64,000 nucleotides of DNA from CATQHP01 sp965205595. GTDB taxonomy: Bacteria > Acidobacteriota > Terriglobia > Bryobacterales > UBA6623. The stretch lies in the NCBI GenBank assembly GCA_965205595.1, contig CBDBHI010000030.1:62001-126000 (forward strand). Direction: 5' to 3'. Below the pieces are notes generated by a model. That model worked only from the letters and a program-made list of their open reading frames with translations. It did not search any database and was not told the origin of the DNA. The position numbers were made by a program, and so were the translations under genes. Numbering within the stretch: the first letter of the stretch is position 1; each line of letters opens with the position of its first letter. Positions 17,399 to 26,164 of this stretch are shown in pieces.

Positions 17399-18547
17399 TT
17401 AAATCGGGTCGCTGGATTCCACTCGTTCGTGGTGGAAATGGTCGTGGTCTTGAGCGTAGTGAGTCGCCAGTAGATCCTCACCGAAATCGTTTTCAGGGTC
17501 TCGCCAAACCGTGTGGATGTGGTTGCCGTCGTCCTGCGCGTTGTCGAACTCTACGAGGAACGATGGCCCTTGAACCCGGTAGTAGTGCGCCTTTCCAGGC
17601 CCTGTGTGGCCCGCCCATGTGAACGTGAATGCTTCGAGGCCCACACCGTCGACGGCCGCCAGATGGTTGTTGGCGACGTCGTTGGGCAAGCGGGCGACGA
17701 AGCTCTCGATAATCGCTCGCAACATCTGGCGCTGTTTCTTATCCATGTCACGACCGGCAAGGCCCTTGGCCGAATCGCGCACCCAGGCAAGTGCCTCGCG
17801 TTCAGCGTCTGCTACCGAGTAGTGCGCAAAACCGAGTCCGTGCTCGCCGGGCACCTCGCGACGGCCCAGCTTCTGCACCACACGGGTAACGAAATTCGCT
17901 GGAGCCATCTCCGAGATAATGGCCGCGGCGCGTTGATCGTCCGCCAGAGAACCCATTAGTTCGAAGCCGCGGTCCTCGTCGTCGCGTAACGGATCGAAGG
18001 TTCCCACGCGTGCCGGCTCCGCCCCCAGCAGCAGCGGCGTAGGCGCCACGGCCGCGCCTACCAACGTGAAACTCAGACTTACGTGGTGACCAACAAAGCG
18101 CCAGGCCCCGGTGCCCTCGATATGGGGCTCCCCAAAGATCGACAAGAAGTAATTCTCGGGGTGACGCATCTCGGTCGCCGCAAACCCGAAGGCCGGCGCG
18201 TTGATTTCACGCAGAGTGTTTTCGTGCCCCATGATCTGTACGACTTTGCTGTAGCCTTCGATACTCAGCGCGCATGCGACAAGCTGCTGTGTCAGCATCT
18301 TTTGGTGATCATTCATGTCGCGCATACGCAGGCCTTTGCGGCCATATTTGGGAATGAAGTCCCAATCCCAACGGGACGCCGTGTCGTCGAGCGGAAAACA
18401 GATTTCGTCGCGCTGAGCGGGCGTCAAGTTGTTGAGGACGCCCCAGGCGGCCGTCATCATCTTCATGGCCTGCAGCGGGGCGGCAAACCGTTCGACGTCC
18501 ATGGCTTTTGCTGTATTGCTCAGTTCAGCCCCCTGGTCCGCGTCCAA
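17399..18547 (-). CDS. DUF3500 family protein
   Basis: This 382-residue protein is of the usual length for DUF3500. It shows the family's typical segments: WGVLNNLTPAQRDEICFPLD near the start, FGEPHIEGTGAWRFVGHHVS and VGAAVAPTPLLLGAEPARV in the middle, and FTWAGHTGPGKAHYYRVQGP plus a His-rich C-terminus (HYAQDHDHFHHE). No signal peptide is evident from the chosen start. The family has no proven function; the conserved His residues suggest a metal site, which is inference. It is convergent with the broken cupin. Confidence 0.85.
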   Translation of the reverse strand: MDADQGAELSNTAKAMDVERFAAPLQAMKMMTAAWGVLNNLTPAQRDEICFPLDDTASRWDWDFIPKYGRKGLRMRDMNDHQKMLTQQLVACALSIEGYSKVVQIMGHENTLREINAPAFGFAATEMRHPENYFLSIFGEPHIEGTGAWRFVGHHVSLSFTLVGAAVAPTPLLLGAEPARVGTFDPLRDDEDRGFELMGSLADDQRAAAIISEMAPANFVTRVVQKLGRREVPGEHGLGFAHYSVADAEREALAWVRDSAKGLAGRDMDKKQRQMLRAIIESFVARLPNDVANNHLAAVDGVGLEAFTFTWAGHTGPGKAHYYRVQGPSFLVEFDNAQDDGNHIHTVWRDPENDFGEDLLATHYAQDHDHFHHERVESSDPI

Positions 18548-18621
18548 GATCGAATTGCAAAACCCGCCGGCATTGCCCGCCCCGGCGGAACCTCTTAGGG
18601 TACTTCACCGGCACGTACACG

Positions 18622-18690
18622 TTAATCCCAACCACCCCGAATCGAACCACCCCAATCCGGATCGCCCCGACCCGAACCACCCCAACCCGA
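18622..18690. repeat. Degenerate 14-15-bp tandem repeat
   Basis: Between the DUF3500 and DUF1501 genes there are about four or five units of the pattern AAYCCGAACCACCCC (for example AATCGAACCACCCC, then GACCCGAACCACCCC). An unrelated 10-bp inverted repeat CCGCGCTTTC/GAAAGCGCGG follows at 18715-18724 and 18750-18759. It may serve as a bidirectional end for flanking genes, though no T-run follows. Confidence 0.55.
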
Positions 18691-18768
18691 AACAGCAGAG
18701 ATGCGGACGGAAGTCCGCGCTTTCTTCAAACCCCGCACCTACTCGCAACGAAAGCGCGGCTCAAGACA

Positions 18769-20202
18769 CTACGCCAACAGACCCTTTTGCACCACGCCGT
18801 GGACATCCGTCAAACGGAAATTCCGACCCATGAATTTATAGGTCAATTTCTCGTGGTCGAAACCCATCTGGTTGAGTATGGTCGCTTGCAGGTCGTGCAC
18901 ATGCACCGGGTCTTTGGTAATGCTTAGGCAAAGCTCGTCGGTCTCGCCGTGCACGTAACCGGCCTTGACCCCGCCACCCGCCATCCACATGGAATAGGCC
19001 CCCGGTTGATGGTCGCGGCCGGCGTTGGCTGCTTCTTCGGGCTTGCGGATCTCTACCATCGGGGTGCGTCCGAACTCGCCCCCCCAGACGACGAGTGTTT
19101 CGTCGAGCAGGCCGCGACGTTTGAGATCTTTGATGAGCGCGGCAGTTGGTTGGTCGGTCTCTTCCATCCGCTTGGGGAGCTTTTCGTTGAGATACGTGTG
19201 GTCGTCCCAAGAGGCGTCCATCATGAGCACCGTGCGCACGCCGCGCTCGACCATGCGGCGCGCTAGCAGGCAGTTGGTGGCGTATTGGCGGCGGTGCTCG
19301 TTCTCGCTCTCGATGCCGTACATTTCCATCGTTTCAGGGGATTCGTCGGAGAAATCCGTCAGCTCGGGAGCCTCCGTCTGCATGCGGAACGCTAATTCGT
19401 AGGCGCTGATTCGCGAGGCAATCTCATCGTCGCCGGTTTGCTCGTAGTGCATGCGATTCATGTCGTTCACGAAGTCAATCGTTTCGCGCTGCGTTTCACG
19501 AGAGATGCCCTCGGGGTTCGAGAGATACAAGATTGGGTCGCCTTGGTTGCGGAACAGTGTGCCCTGAAAATGCGACGGCAGAAAGCCGGAGGAGAAGTTG
19601 GTCGTGCCGCCGGAAGTGCCTTTGCCCGACGACAGCACGACAAAGCCCGGCAGGTTCTTCGATTCGCTGCCCAAGCCATAGAGTAGCCACGAGCCCAGCG
19701 TCGGGCGGCCCGGTATGCTGGCGCCGCTAAATAGCATCAATTGTCCGGGATGGTGGTTGAAGGAGTCGTGGTGCATCGACCGAATCAGGCAGATTTCGTC
19801 GGCGACGGAACCTAGATGCGGCGCAAGTTCAGAAAGCTGCATGCCGCAGTCGCCGTGCGGCTTGAAGGCGTAGCGGTTCGCCATCACCTTGGCGCTCGGT
19901 TTGATGAACGGCAGTTTGAGGTCTTTCGTGATCTCGGTCGGGAACGATTGGCCGTCCCATTTTTCGAGTTCCGGTTTGGGGTCGAACAACTCGTACTGGC
20001 TGGGCCCGCCCTCCATGAACATAAAGATGATGTTCTTCGCTTTTGGGGCGAAGTGCGGGGCCTTGGGAGTAAGCGGGTCAGTGGCGGCGGTCAACCCATC
20101 CGCGGCCAGCAGCTCGGCCAGCGCAGCCATGCCAATGCCTCCGCCGGCAGTTTGAAGAAAGCGGCGGCGAGATTGAATCGCGCGAAACGTTTGGGGCGTC
20201 AT
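18769..20202 (-). CDS. DUF1501 Tat-exported protein
   Basis: This 477-residue protein has a Tat leader (SRRRFLQTAGGGIGMAALAE, residues 11-30). It is then a full DUF1501 domain with the alkaline-phosphatase/sulfatase-like fold: NIIFMFMEGGPSQYELFDPK, IRSMHHDSFNHHPGQLMLFS, VLMMDASWDDHTYLNEKLPK, LVVWGGEFGRTPMVEIRKPE and AGRDHQPGAYSMWMAGGGVK. The family usually neighbours a DUF1549/DUF1553 cytochrome-type gene in Planctomycetes and Acidobacteria; none is present here, so this copy is an orphan. It lies directly downstream of the MITE-like element. Confidence 0.9.
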   Translation of the reverse strand: MTPQTFRAIQSRRRFLQTAGGGIGMAALAELLAADGLTAATDPLTPKAPHFAPKAKNIIFMFMEGGPSQYELFDPKPELEKWDGQSFPTEITKDLKLPFIKPSAKVMANRYAFKPHGDCGMQLSELAPHLGSVADEICLIRSMHHDSFNHHPGQLMLFSGASIPGRPTLGSWLLYGLGSESKNLPGFVVLSSGKGTSGGTTNFSSGFLPSHFQGTLFRNQGDPILYLSNPEGISRETQRETIDFVNDMNRMHYEQTGDDEIASRISAYELAFRMQTEAPELTDFSDESPETMEMYGIESENEHRRQYATNCLLARRMVERGVRTVLMMDASWDDHTYLNEKLPKRMEETDQPTAALIKDLKRRGLLDETLVVWGGEFGRTPMVEIRKPEEAANAGRDHQPGAYSMWMAGGGVKAGYVHGETDELCLSITKDPVHVHDLQATILNQMGFDHEKLTYKFMGRNFRLTDVHGVVQKGLLA

Positions 20203-20221
20203 CGGTGTTCCCCAATGATTT

Positions 20222-20404
20222 TAGCCCGCATTTCTCACCAGGCAGCGAGTGAAAGTGCGTGGAAGGTGCGTCAATACGAGGCGCGCGACACTTGGCGCGC
20301 GCAGGCGTACTCTTGCAGTCCGTTGAGCACGGCAAGCGAGCGCAACAAAGTAATGGCGCGCCTAACCCGTACTTTCACCGTTGGCTGGTGAGAAATGCGG
20401 GCTA
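20222..20404. repeat. MITE-like element with perfect 20-bp inverted ends
   Basis: The 183-bp sequence begins TAGCCCGCATTTCTCACCAG (20222-20241) and ends with its exact reverse complement (20385-20404). Similarity between the arms continues inward for some 20 bp (GTGAAAGT-CG). There is no gene inside. This is the form of a miniature inverted-repeat transposable element or of paired ends of a lost insertion sequence. A single similar end occurs at 44963-44981. Confidence 0.7.
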
Positions 20405-20412
20405 GCCGTTGA

Positions 20413-21927
20413 CTAAGGGCGGGCGCGGTAAGGCGTGCTGCGAATGACTTCCCATTCAACTACAAACACCCCAAATTGCGGTAATGTCGCCGGTAAGCTG
20501 CTTTGGGTGTAGCCGAACGGAATTGCTGCGGTCCAGCCTTGCATCGGGATCGACAAGGTTCCCGCGTTCACGATAATCGCCTGCGAGCTCCCGTAGTAGT
20601 CCTGAATGTTTCGCAGCGTAACGTCGTGATCGACAAGGCCCAGGCTCGAAACATCGACATCCACCGAATTGGCGAGGTCCCAGTTGTAGATGACGATGTG
20701 AGCGCGCCCGCCCTCGAAGTGGTTGGGTCGCACGAACACCTGAATGCCACTGGGCGCGCCCAGAGTGTCAGAGAAATATTCGTTGGCCGGAAACGCTGTC
20801 CGGAAGTCATCGTTGCTCTGGACCACGCCGCCAACCTTTGGCACTGTTGAGCCGTAGAACGTGTTGCCGCTGACCTGCGCATTGACGCAGTCGTTGAGTT
20901 CAACCGCCAGGCGGTTGGTGCCGTGGGAGAAAACGTTGTCCTCGAGAGTGAGGTTGCTGCAGCCGCCGTCGCCGCCGAACATGTTCGATCCCGGCCCGTT
21001 GGCCGTTGGGAAATAAGTGTAGTTGTGCCGGAAGGTGTTGTTGACGTGGTCGGAGTTCGAGTTGCCGAACATAATATTGCGGTGCAAGCCATCCGCTCCA
21101 ATGCCGTTGTTAAAAAATACATTGCCCTCGACATGGAAGTTGCTGAACACGTTGTTGAACGAACCGAAGCCCTGTAGCCCTTGGCGATAGTGTTGAAAAA
21201 CCACGCTGTCGCGGATCGTCTTGACGGGCCAGTCGGAACGGTTGCGGATATAGACGCCCGGGCCGTGGCTGCGGTCGGGGGCGTCCCAGCCGGAGTTGTA
21301 AGCGATGAGCCCGTAGATCTCTAACCCCGAGGGCTGCGATTCGAAAATGCTTGTTCCGACATCGTGCACCACCATGTTGATGAGTTTGGTGCCGGGGCCC
21401 CCGCTGCTGTTGATGCCGATACCGCGCAACTTGGGAGTGCCTCCTTGCTTACTGGTCGAGCGGTCAGTGGAAGTATTTGTGATTTCTAGACCCCAATACC
21501 AGGTGTGACTGCCCTTGAGGTCTAGGCATTCGCTGCCCGGCTTTGCGGCGAGCGCCGGGGCGCAGTCAAACGTCACTCGCTCGCCTGGTTTCGCGCGAAC
21601 GTAGATCGGCAGTCCATCGGCGCCGTTTAGATCGCTCTTTAGCGTTTCTGCCAGAGCGTACGTGCCGCCCTCGATCCAAATGCGATCACCCGCCACGACG
21701 GAGGCCGGATGTGAGAAGGCGGTCGACACGTCCCAAGGGTCATCGATCGAACCGCTGGCGGCGCTCGACCCGCTCGTCGAGACGAAAAAATCAGTCCCGC
21801 TCGCAACCGAAGCCAGCGCCGGTATTACCAAGAACATAAACACCCTCACAAGCCGCAAACTAATGGCGGCCGGAAAATCTGTAAATTGGGGGGAAACCAC
21901 GACCGGACGCTTTATCGTCCGGCCCAA
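20413..21927 (-). CDS. Secreted right-handed beta-helix protein
   Basis: This 504-residue protein has a hydrophobic export segment at about residues 28-43, so translation may really begin at Met31. It then shows the start typical of polysaccharide-lyase-like beta helices (DFFVSTSGSSAASGSIDDPW; GDRIWIEGGTYALAETLKSD). The middle (about 150-380) has repeated Asn-rich coils (VEGNVFFNNGIGADGLHRN; LEDNVFSHG; VSGNTFYGS) typical of parallel beta helices. The C-terminal ~110 residues form a separate beta domain. No lyase catalytic residues can be assigned with confidence. Extracellular polysaccharide binding or cleavage is likely. Confidence 0.78.
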   Translation of the reverse strand: MGRTIKRPVVVSPQFTDFPAAISLRLVRVFMFLVIPALASVASGTDFFVSTSGSSAASGSIDDPWDVSTAFSHPASVVAGDRIWIEGGTYALAETLKSDLNGADGLPIYVRAKPGERVTFDCAPALAAKPGSECLDLKGSHTWYWGLEITNTSTDRSTSKQGGTPKLRGIGINSSGGPGTKLINMVVHDVGTSIFESQPSGLEIYGLIAYNSGWDAPDRSHGPGVYIRNRSDWPVKTIRDSVVFQHYRQGLQGFGSFNNVFSNFHVEGNVFFNNGIGADGLHRNIMFGNSNSDHVNNTFRHNYTYFPTANGPGSNMFGGDGGCSNLTLEDNVFSHGTNRLAVELNDCVNAQVSGNTFYGSTVPKVGGVVQSNDDFRTAFPANEYFSDTLGAPSGIQVFVRPNHFEGGRAHIVIYNWDLANSVDVDVSSLGLVDHDVTLRNIQDYYGSSQAIIVNAGTLSIPMQGWTAAIPFGYTQSSLPATLPQFGVFVVEWEVIRSTPYRARP

Positions 21928-22051
21928 GGCATTTCCATAGGGGAAAGCTCCTATTGCCTCAACTTCATTCTCACAGTGCTGTCAAGCGCAGAGCAGCCGT
22001 CGCGCCGTCGGTTATGCTACAAATAGCAGCGGAAAGCTGGGAGGACATACG

Positions 22052-22369
22052 ATGGCGGACAACAATCTCCCGTACTTCATAATGGGCATTGGCGTGGGTG
22101 CGGCGCTGGGCATTCTATTTGCCCCAAAGCCGGGCAAGGAGACGCGCGAAGACATACAGTGGCGGGCTGATGAAGGTCGCGAATATGTGCGCCGCAGGGG
22201 CGGTGAACTGCGCGAGCGGGCCGGCGAGGTCATCGATCAGGGTCGCGAGATTGTCGATTCGCAGCGCGAACAACTCAATTCGGCGCTCGAAGCCGGTCGC
22301 AAGGCCTATCACGACGTCAGCTCTGGCAAATCCGACGACGACTCCGAAGCGCAAGCAGCAGCAACCTGA
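22052..22369 (+). CDS. YtxH-like small membrane protein
   Basis: This 105-residue protein begins with a Gly-rich membrane segment (YFIMGIGVGAALGILFAPKP). A long charged amphipathic helix with regular Arg/Glu/Gln follows (REYVRRRGGELRERAGEVID). That is the layout of the YtxH-type family, stress- or envelope-related proteins of unclear role. A GGGAGGA ribosome site precedes the ATG. It starts an apparent four-gene run on the plus strand. Confidence 0.72.
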   Translation: MADNNLPYFIMGIGVGAALGILFAPKPGKETREDIQWRADEGREYVRRRGGELRERAGEVIDQGREIVDSQREQLNSALEAGRKAYHDVSSGKSDDDSEAQAAAT

Positions 22370-22406
22370 CCCCAGCAGTCCCTTGCACGCCGCGAATTGG
22401 TAGCTA

Positions 22407-22913
22407 ATGGATACGGAATTATTGCTCAAAATTATGGCCGTGTTTACGGGCGTGGCCGCCCTCTCGCTGGTGATCATAGTGCTCGCCGCGATCGGTGTTT
22501 GGCGCTCAATTAACACGCTAAACGCGCGCGCCGCCAGTTTCATGGATGAGTGGCAGCCGCTGGCGGAATCGTCGCGGGAGACGTTGGCCGATCTGCGGCA
22601 ACAGTCGAGCGAGGTGCTGGCGAAAGTCGGTGACTTGGCGACTACTACTCAGGATCAAGTCGGTAAAGTAGAATCGCTCGTCACGCAACTGTCAGAGACC
22701 GCTCAGAACAATATCTCGCGCGTTGACGAAACGATACGCAAGACCATGGAGCGTGTCGACAGCACAACGGCAGCCGTCGAGCAGACGATCAAGGTTCCGG
22801 CCGACCAGCTTAGAGCGGTCGGCGCGGGTTTGAATGCCGCTGTTCAGCAGCTTCTCAAACGCAAACCTCGTCCGATCGATCGCGTCGCGGCCGACGAAGA
22901 AATGTTCATCTAA
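22407..22913 (+). CDS. DUF948-like membrane coiled-coil protein
   Basis: This 168-residue protein has one N-terminal transmembrane helix (about residues 10-32, MAVFTGVAALSLVIIVLAAI). A long predicted coiled coil follows with repeated Thr/Ser/Gln/Val heptads (LATTTQDQVGKVESLVTQLS and on) and a short basic end. The pattern and the pairing with a YtxH-like gene 37 bp upstream fit DUF948-type proteins of Gram-positive and acidobacterial genomes. The role is unknown; envelope organisation is plausible. Confidence 0.6.
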   Translation: MDTELLLKIMAVFTGVAALSLVIIVLAAIGVWRSINTLNARAASFMDEWQPLAESSRETLADLRQQSSEVLAKVGDLATTTQDQVGKVESLVTQLSETAQNNISRVDETIRKTMERVDSTTAAVEQTIKVPADQLRAVGAGLNAAVQQLLKRKPRPIDRVAADEEMFI

Positions 22914-22956
22914 TTGACTCGTCGGCCATGGTCATCGAGCAGGGAGAAGAGTAACT

Positions 22957-24114
22957 TTGAAACCCAAGGAAACTAAGGCAGGAAGGAAGAAGACTTTTCG
23001 CGTCGCGTTGCTGGGCACGAAATTCATGGGCAAGGCGCACAGTCAGGCCTACCGCAACGTGAATATGTATTTCGCCGATGCCCCCAAGGTCGAGATGGCG
23101 GTATTGTGCGGTCGAAATCCGGAAGAGACCGAGCAGGCTCGCGATGCCTTCGGTTGGACAGAATCATCGACGGACTGGCGAGCCACCATCGCTCGCGACG
23201 ACATCGATATTGTCGACGTCGCAACTCCGGGCTCGATGCATTGTGAAATGGTGATTGCTGCCGCTAAAGCCGGTAAGCACGTGGTTTGCGAAAAGCCGTT
23301 GGCGAATACGCTACCCGAAGCCAAGAAAATGCTTAAGGCCGTAGAGCAGGCCGGCGTCAAGCATTTTTTGATGCACAACTATCGCCGAGTCCCGGCCGTG
23401 GCGCTGGCGAAACGCATGATTGACGACGGCCGCATCGGCAAAATCTATCACTTCCGCGGGCGCTATTTGCAGGACTGGGCGATGTCTCCCGATCTGGAGC
23501 TGGTTTGGCGCTTTGACGCCAAACAGGCCGGCAGCGGTGCGCTCGGCGACTTGGGGGCGCATTCAATCGACTTAGCCCGTTACCTGTGTGGTGAGGTCAG
23601 CGAACTCTCGGCCACGACCGAGACCTTCATCAAACGTCGCCCAATCTCCGCCGGATCGCGCAAGAAAGTCGACGTGACAGTGGATGACGCGGTGGCCATG
23701 TGTCTGCGCTTCGAGAACGGTGCGATCGGGACGATTGAAGCTTCTCGCTTTGGGGCCGGCCGCAAGAATCACAATACCTTTGAGATCAATGGCAGCAACG
23801 GCTCATTGGTTTTCGATCTCGAAAATCTCAACAATCTCAAGTACTACTCTGTCCACGACCAAGATGACGCGCAGGGATTCCACGAGATCATCGCGTGCTC
23901 GCTCGGCAAGCACCCCTACGCCGACAACTGGTGGTTTGATGGCCACCTTTTGGGATACGAGCACAGCTTTACGCATAGCGTTTACGACATGTTGATGGCG
24001 TTGGCCAAGCGGCGCGGGACGCACCCGAACTTCGCCGACGGCGTTCGCAACCAACAGATCTTAGACGCCGCGAGTAAGGCATCGAAGAGCCGACGTTGGG
24101 TCAAGGTGGGGTAA
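22957..24114 (+). CDS. Gfo/Idh/MocA-family oxidoreductase
   Basis: This 385-residue NAD(P)-dependent dehydrogenase starts at TTG 22957 after a purine-rich site (AGGGAGAAGAG). The N-terminal Rossmann domain has VALLGTKFMGKAHSQAYRNV with a variant of the glycine motif. The family signature VCEKPLANTLPEAKKML lies at about residues 110-125, and the C-terminal alpha/beta domain has GALGDLGAHSIDLARYL, where the family has its catalytic His. It should oxidise or reduce a sugar or cyclitol. It lies 43 bp after the DUF948-like gene and 6 bp before the PHP phosphatase, so it is probably co-transcribed with both. Confidence 0.9.
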   Translation: MKPKETKAGRKKTFRVALLGTKFMGKAHSQAYRNVNMYFADAPKVEMAVLCGRNPEETEQARDAFGWTESSTDWRATIARDDIDIVDVATPGSMHCEMVIAAAKAGKHVVCEKPLANTLPEAKKMLKAVEQAGVKHFLMHNYRRVPAVALAKRMIDDGRIGKIYHFRGRYLQDWAMSPDLELVWRFDAKQAGSGALGDLGAHSIDLARYLCGEVSELSATTETFIKRRPISAGSRKKVDVTVDDAVAMCLRFENGAIGTIEASRFGAGRKNHNTFEINGSNGSLVFDLENLNNLKYYSVHDQDDAQGFHEIIACSLGKHPYADNWWFDGHLLGYEHSFTHSVYDMLMALAKRRGTHPNFADGVRNQQILDAASKASKSRRWVKVG

Positions 24115-24120
24115 CCTCCC

Positions 24121-24903
24121 TTGGTCGATATTCACTCGCACGTCCTGCCCGGCATCGATGACGGCGCGACTGACTACGAAACGTCGTTGGCAATGTGCCA
24201 CATGGCTGCGGAGTCGGGCACGCGAGAGCTAGTGGCGACGCCGCATTCAGACGTTCGCTACTCGTATTCCCCAGCGACTGCAAACGGACTAATCGAGAAA
24301 CTGCAAGCAGACTTAGGGGACGAAATATTCCTCCATCGCGGCTGTGACCTGCATCTGACGTCAGAGAATATTCGGGCAGCGCTAGAGGACCGTTCGCGGT
24401 TCACGATCAACGGCCACCAATACCTGTTGGTCGAATTTTCCGACGAAATCCTATTGCAAGGGACATCACAGGTTTTTCAGCAGTTTCGCGACGCCGGTAT
24501 CGTGCCGATCATCACGCACCCTGAGCGCAATCAGCATCTGCGCAAGAGTCATGATCGCCTCGCCGAGTGGATCCATCGGGGATGCCTGATTCAGATCACA
24601 GGCCAGTCGCTTCTGGGGCGCTTTGGGGAACGAGCGCTGGCCTCGGCGATCGCGATGATGGATGGCGGGCTGGTTCACTTCATTGCGTCCGACGCCCACA
24701 ACCTGAATGGCCGCACGACGAAGTTGATGCCGGCGTACGAGTTTGTGCGCTACAGATGGGGCGCCGCGATGGCCAACAAGCTGTTGATCGACAATCCCTG
24801 GGCGGTACTGTGGGGCGAAAAGATAGACGTGCCGCCAGTCTCGGTACCAAGGCGCGGGCGAAAACGGCGGAAGCGCGTCGGTCGCATTTCCGCCCCGGCC
24901 TAG
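24121..24903 (+). CDS. CpsB/YwqE-type PHP tyrosine phosphatase
   Basis: This 260-residue protein begins with TTG 24121, six bases after the oxidoreductase stop. It starts with the PHP metal motif DIHSHVLPGIDDGA, and metal ligands recur in ATPHSDVRYSYSP, IITHPERNQ and FIASDAHNLNGR. The family dephosphorylates tyrosine kinases that govern capsule or exopolysaccharide export (CpsB, CapC, YwqE). No cognate tyrosine kinase or polymerase gene is next to it. A basic tail (RRGRKRRKRVGR) is unusual and may bind nucleic acid or membrane. A hairpin follows the stop. Confidence 0.85.
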   Translation: MVDIHSHVLPGIDDGATDYETSLAMCHMAAESGTRELVATPHSDVRYSYSPATANGLIEKLQADLGDEIFLHRGCDLHLTSENIRAALEDRSRFTINGHQYLLVEFSDEILLQGTSQVFQQFRDAGIVPIITHPERNQHLRKSHDRLAEWIHRGCLIQITGQSLLGRFGERALASAIAMMDGGLVHFIASDAHNLNGRTTKLMPAYEFVRYRWGAAMANKLLIDNPWAVLWGEKIDVPPVSVPRRGRKRRKRVGRISAPA

Positions 24904-24912
24904 CCCGCTACG

Positions 24913-24968
24913 CCCCTACAATTAACTTGCTTGTTATCAGTGTTGTAGGGGTGCGACATGTCGCACCC
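24913..24968. repeat. Hairpin plus perfect palindrome, shared with 26270-26290
   Basis: A stem CCCCTACAA (24913-24921)/TTGTAGGGG (24943-24951) overlaps the palindrome GGGTGCGACATGTCGCACCC (24949-24968). The same palindrome occurs on the other side of the insertion sequence at 26270-26289, in opposite orientation when its GTAGG flank is included. It may work as a transcription end for the four-gene run upstream; no T-run is seen. Confidence 0.55.
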
Positions 24969-25022
24969 TCGGACAGCCACGATGCCTATCGAGGCTTTTT
25001 TTACAGCCCCTGACCCGGACTA

Positions 25023-26141
25023 GTACTAACTTGCGAAAGTAAGGCCTTTAACTGTAAAATGTCGGTATGGCAAGACCGGCAACGGTGATTCGACTGAACG
25101 CCGAGGAAGAAGAGACGCTGCGACTCTGGGTGCGCGGCCACAAGTCCGAACGGCGCATGGTGGAGCGCGCTCGCATTGTGCTGCTGGCGGCCGCCGCTAC
25201 CTCGACCGCCGAGATCGCCCGGCAACTGGGATCCCCGGCGGCGCGCGTGTCGAAATGGCGCACCCGCTTCGCCCAGCAACGTCTGGCGGGATTATGCGAT
25301 CAAGCGCGTTCCGGCAGGCCCGCGCGGTACGACCAAGCGACGCGCAAACGCATCCTCTGCCAACTCGACGAAGCTCCGCCCGAAGGGCACGCCACTTGGA
25401 CAGGCGAACTGCTCGCGGAAGCTCTCGGCGACGTCAGCAAGCATCAAGTCTGGCGCGTACTGCGGCAGCTCGGCGTGTCCTTGCGGCGGCGGCGCAGTTG
25501 GTGTTTGTCAACCGACCCGGAGTTCGCTCGCAAGGCCGCCGACATTGTCGGACTCTACCTCAGCCCGCCGGAAAACGCCGTGGTGCTCGCGGTCGACGAG
25601 AAGCCGAGCATCCAGGCCTTGGAGCGAGCGCAGGGCTGGCTACGCTTGCCCAACGGCAAGGCCTTGACGGGCTTCTCGCACGGCTACAGGCGGCACGGCA
25701 CGACGCCGCTTTTCGCCGCGCTGGAAGTGGCTACCGGATTCATCATCGCCGGACACTATTGGCGCCGACGGCGTCGCGAGTTTCTCGACTTCATGAACCA
25801 CATCGCGGCCATCCACGAAGGCCGCGAGATCCACATCATCTTGGATAACTTGAACACTCACAAGCCCAAAAATGACCGCTGGCTGCAACGTCATGCGAAC
25901 ATCCATTTTCACTACACGCCGACCTACAGTTCGTGGATGAATCAGGTTGAGGTGTGGTTTTCGATTCTGAGCCGCCGCGCCTTGCGGGGGGCGAGTTTCA
26001 CTTCCCCCCGGCAGGTGCGCGAGGCCATCGACAGCTTCGTCCGCGTCTACAACTCCAAGGCTACTCCGTTCGAATGGACCAAGACCGTCGTAGCCCCTCG
26101 TCCCCTCGCCAGTAAATATTCTAACTTACGCAACTAAGTAC
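25023..26141 (+). mobile_element. IS630-family insertion sequence, copy 2 (1119 bp)
   Basis: TA at 25021-25022 and 26142-26143 flanks the element inside an original CTAG. Ends begin GTACTAACTTGCG and GTACTTAGTTGCG (read inward). The copy faces opposite to copies 1 and 3. It is surrounded by several inverted repeats on both sides, as though this spot collects insertions. Confidence 0.95.
25067..26137 (+). CDS. IS630-family transposase (copy 2)
   Basis: The protein is identical to the one encoded at 15174-16244: 356 residues with HTH regions and an intact DDE triad (LAVDEKP, LDNLNTH, SWMNQVE). The stop is TAA, and a 44-bp left end precedes the ATG. Confidence 0.95.
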   Translation: MARPATVIRLNAEEEETLRLWVRGHKSERRMVERARIVLLAAAATSTAEIARQLGSPAARVSKWRTRFAQQRLAGLCDQARSGRPARYDQATRKRILCQLDEAPPEGHATWTGELLAEALGDVSKHQVWRVLRQLGVSLRRRRSWCLSTDPEFARKAADIVGLYLSPPENAVVLAVDEKPSIQALERAQGWLRLPNGKALTGFSHGYRRHGTTPLFAALEVATGFIIAGHYWRRRRREFLDFMNHIAAIHEGREIHIILDNLNTHKPKNDRWLQRHANIHFHYTPTYSSWMNQVEVWFSILSRRALRGASFTSPRQVREAIDSFVRVYNSKATPFEWTKTVVAPRPLASKYSNLRN

Positions 26142-26164
26142 TAGCCGGAATGAAGAAGGTTCGT

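Noticed and set aside
24913..24951. Rho-independent terminator after the PHP phosphatase gene
   Set aside because: The stem is good, but no T-run follows on either strand, so it was listed as a repeat only.
15171..26141. Composite transposon formed by IS copies 1 and 2
   Set aside because: The enclosed genes show no cargo logic, IS630-type elements rarely act as composite pairs, and each copy has its own CTAG/TA duplication, which points to separate insertions.
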